From Basidiobolus ranarum (Eukaryota > Basidiobolomycota > Basidiobolomycetes > Basidiobolales): a stretch of 20,568 nucleotides of DNA. The DNA lies in NCBI GenBank assembly GCA_040143965.1, contig JASJQH010000225.1:1-20568 (forward strand), in the 5' to 3' direction. The notes beneath the pieces were generated by a model. That model did not search any database, was not told where the DNA came from, and saw only the letters and a program-made list of their open reading frames with translations. This document shows, one piece after another, positions 20,367 through 20,568 of this stretch. Every line of letters begins with the position of its first letter. Within the stretch, counting starts at the first letter, position 1. The position numbers and the translations under genes are program-made.

Positions 20367-20568
20367 CGATATATTGAGAGCTTGCAGGAAGACAAGCCAA
20401 CAAATCTACACATGCTCAAGTCAGAAATAATCGAACTATTTTTAGAGGGCAGCGTGGATCATGATCAGAGGTAGTTCTAATTTCGGAATATTGACTTTAG
20501 CGCTGCGCCAGGAATGGCTTCTTTCGAAGAAATAAGCCATATATGTCGCGATCTTTGTTCCTCAATGA
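20367..20568 (+). other. Coding-like fragment at window edge, possible retroelement gag fossil
   Basis: One frame (codons in register from 20367 to the window end) has protein-like composition: RYIESLQEDKPTNLHMLKSE, an aromatic/acidic helix (IIELFLEGSVDHDQR), then FRNIDFSAAPGMASFEEISH and ICRDLCSSM. The helical, Glu-rich, cysteine-poor character and the F..I.FS...SFEE spacing are loosely like gag proteins of LTR retroelements. It looks broken and is cut by the window edge, so family and age cannot be given. Alternatively, it is the 5' end of an unknown host gene that starts at the ATG at 20514. Confidence 0.3.

Noticed and set aside
1-20568. CRISPR arrays, phage or bacterial operon features
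   Set aside because: The window is eukaryotic (spliceosomal introns, kinesin, penta-EF-hand, poly(A) signals), and I saw no regularly spaced repeats.

Overview
The window looks like a gene-poor stretch of a fungal nuclear genome. It has spliceosomal GT-AG introns of about 53-99 nt, TATA-box promoters, AATAAA-type 3' ends, a fungal-type kinesin-5 and several small secreted proteins with signal peptides. The phylum cannot be fixed from the sequence. A FAM72 homologue, an ALG-2-like penta-EF-hand protein and a bimC-box kinesin-5 fit an early-diverging fungus (Mucoromycota or relatives) or a basidiomycete better than a yeast; this is inference.

Four conserved intron-bearing genes are confident. 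They are a FAM72-family zinc-ribbon protein (minus strand, 1605-2303, 3 exons), an ALG-2-like penta-EF-hand calcium protein (plus, 5649-6475, 5 exons), a full-length kinesin-5 mitotic motor (minus, 7734-11035, 5 exons including an 11-nt microexon), and a small conserved fungal protein of unknown function (plus, 11699-12165, 2 exons). The last two are divergently transcribed across a 663-bp intergenic region.

Three lineage-specific genes encode putative secreted or surface proteins. They are a 174-aa cysteine-rich protein (plus, 443-1142, 3 exons), a 97-aa protein with a tyrosine-rich and then strongly acidic C-terminus (plus, 15154-15447), and a 109-aa Ser/Gly-rich protein with a signal peptide and a GPI-anchor-like tail (minus, 16318-16647). 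Each has a clear TATA box upstream. No TATA box is obvious for FAM72, the penta-EF-hand gene or kinesin-5.

Most of the rest (about 2.3-5.6 kb, 12.2-15.1 kb and 17.5-20.4 kb) is AT-rich sequence with stops in all frames. One stretch (about 3.3-3.85 kb) keeps ordered reverse-transcriptase motifs of an old LINE. The right edge (about 20.37 kb to the end) keeps a coding-like frame that may be a gag-type fossil or the edge of an unknown gene. The genes do not form a pathway. The layout is one of housekeeping genes and small secreted-protein genes set among decayed repeats. I found no tRNA, rRNA, CRISPR or plasmid/phage feature.
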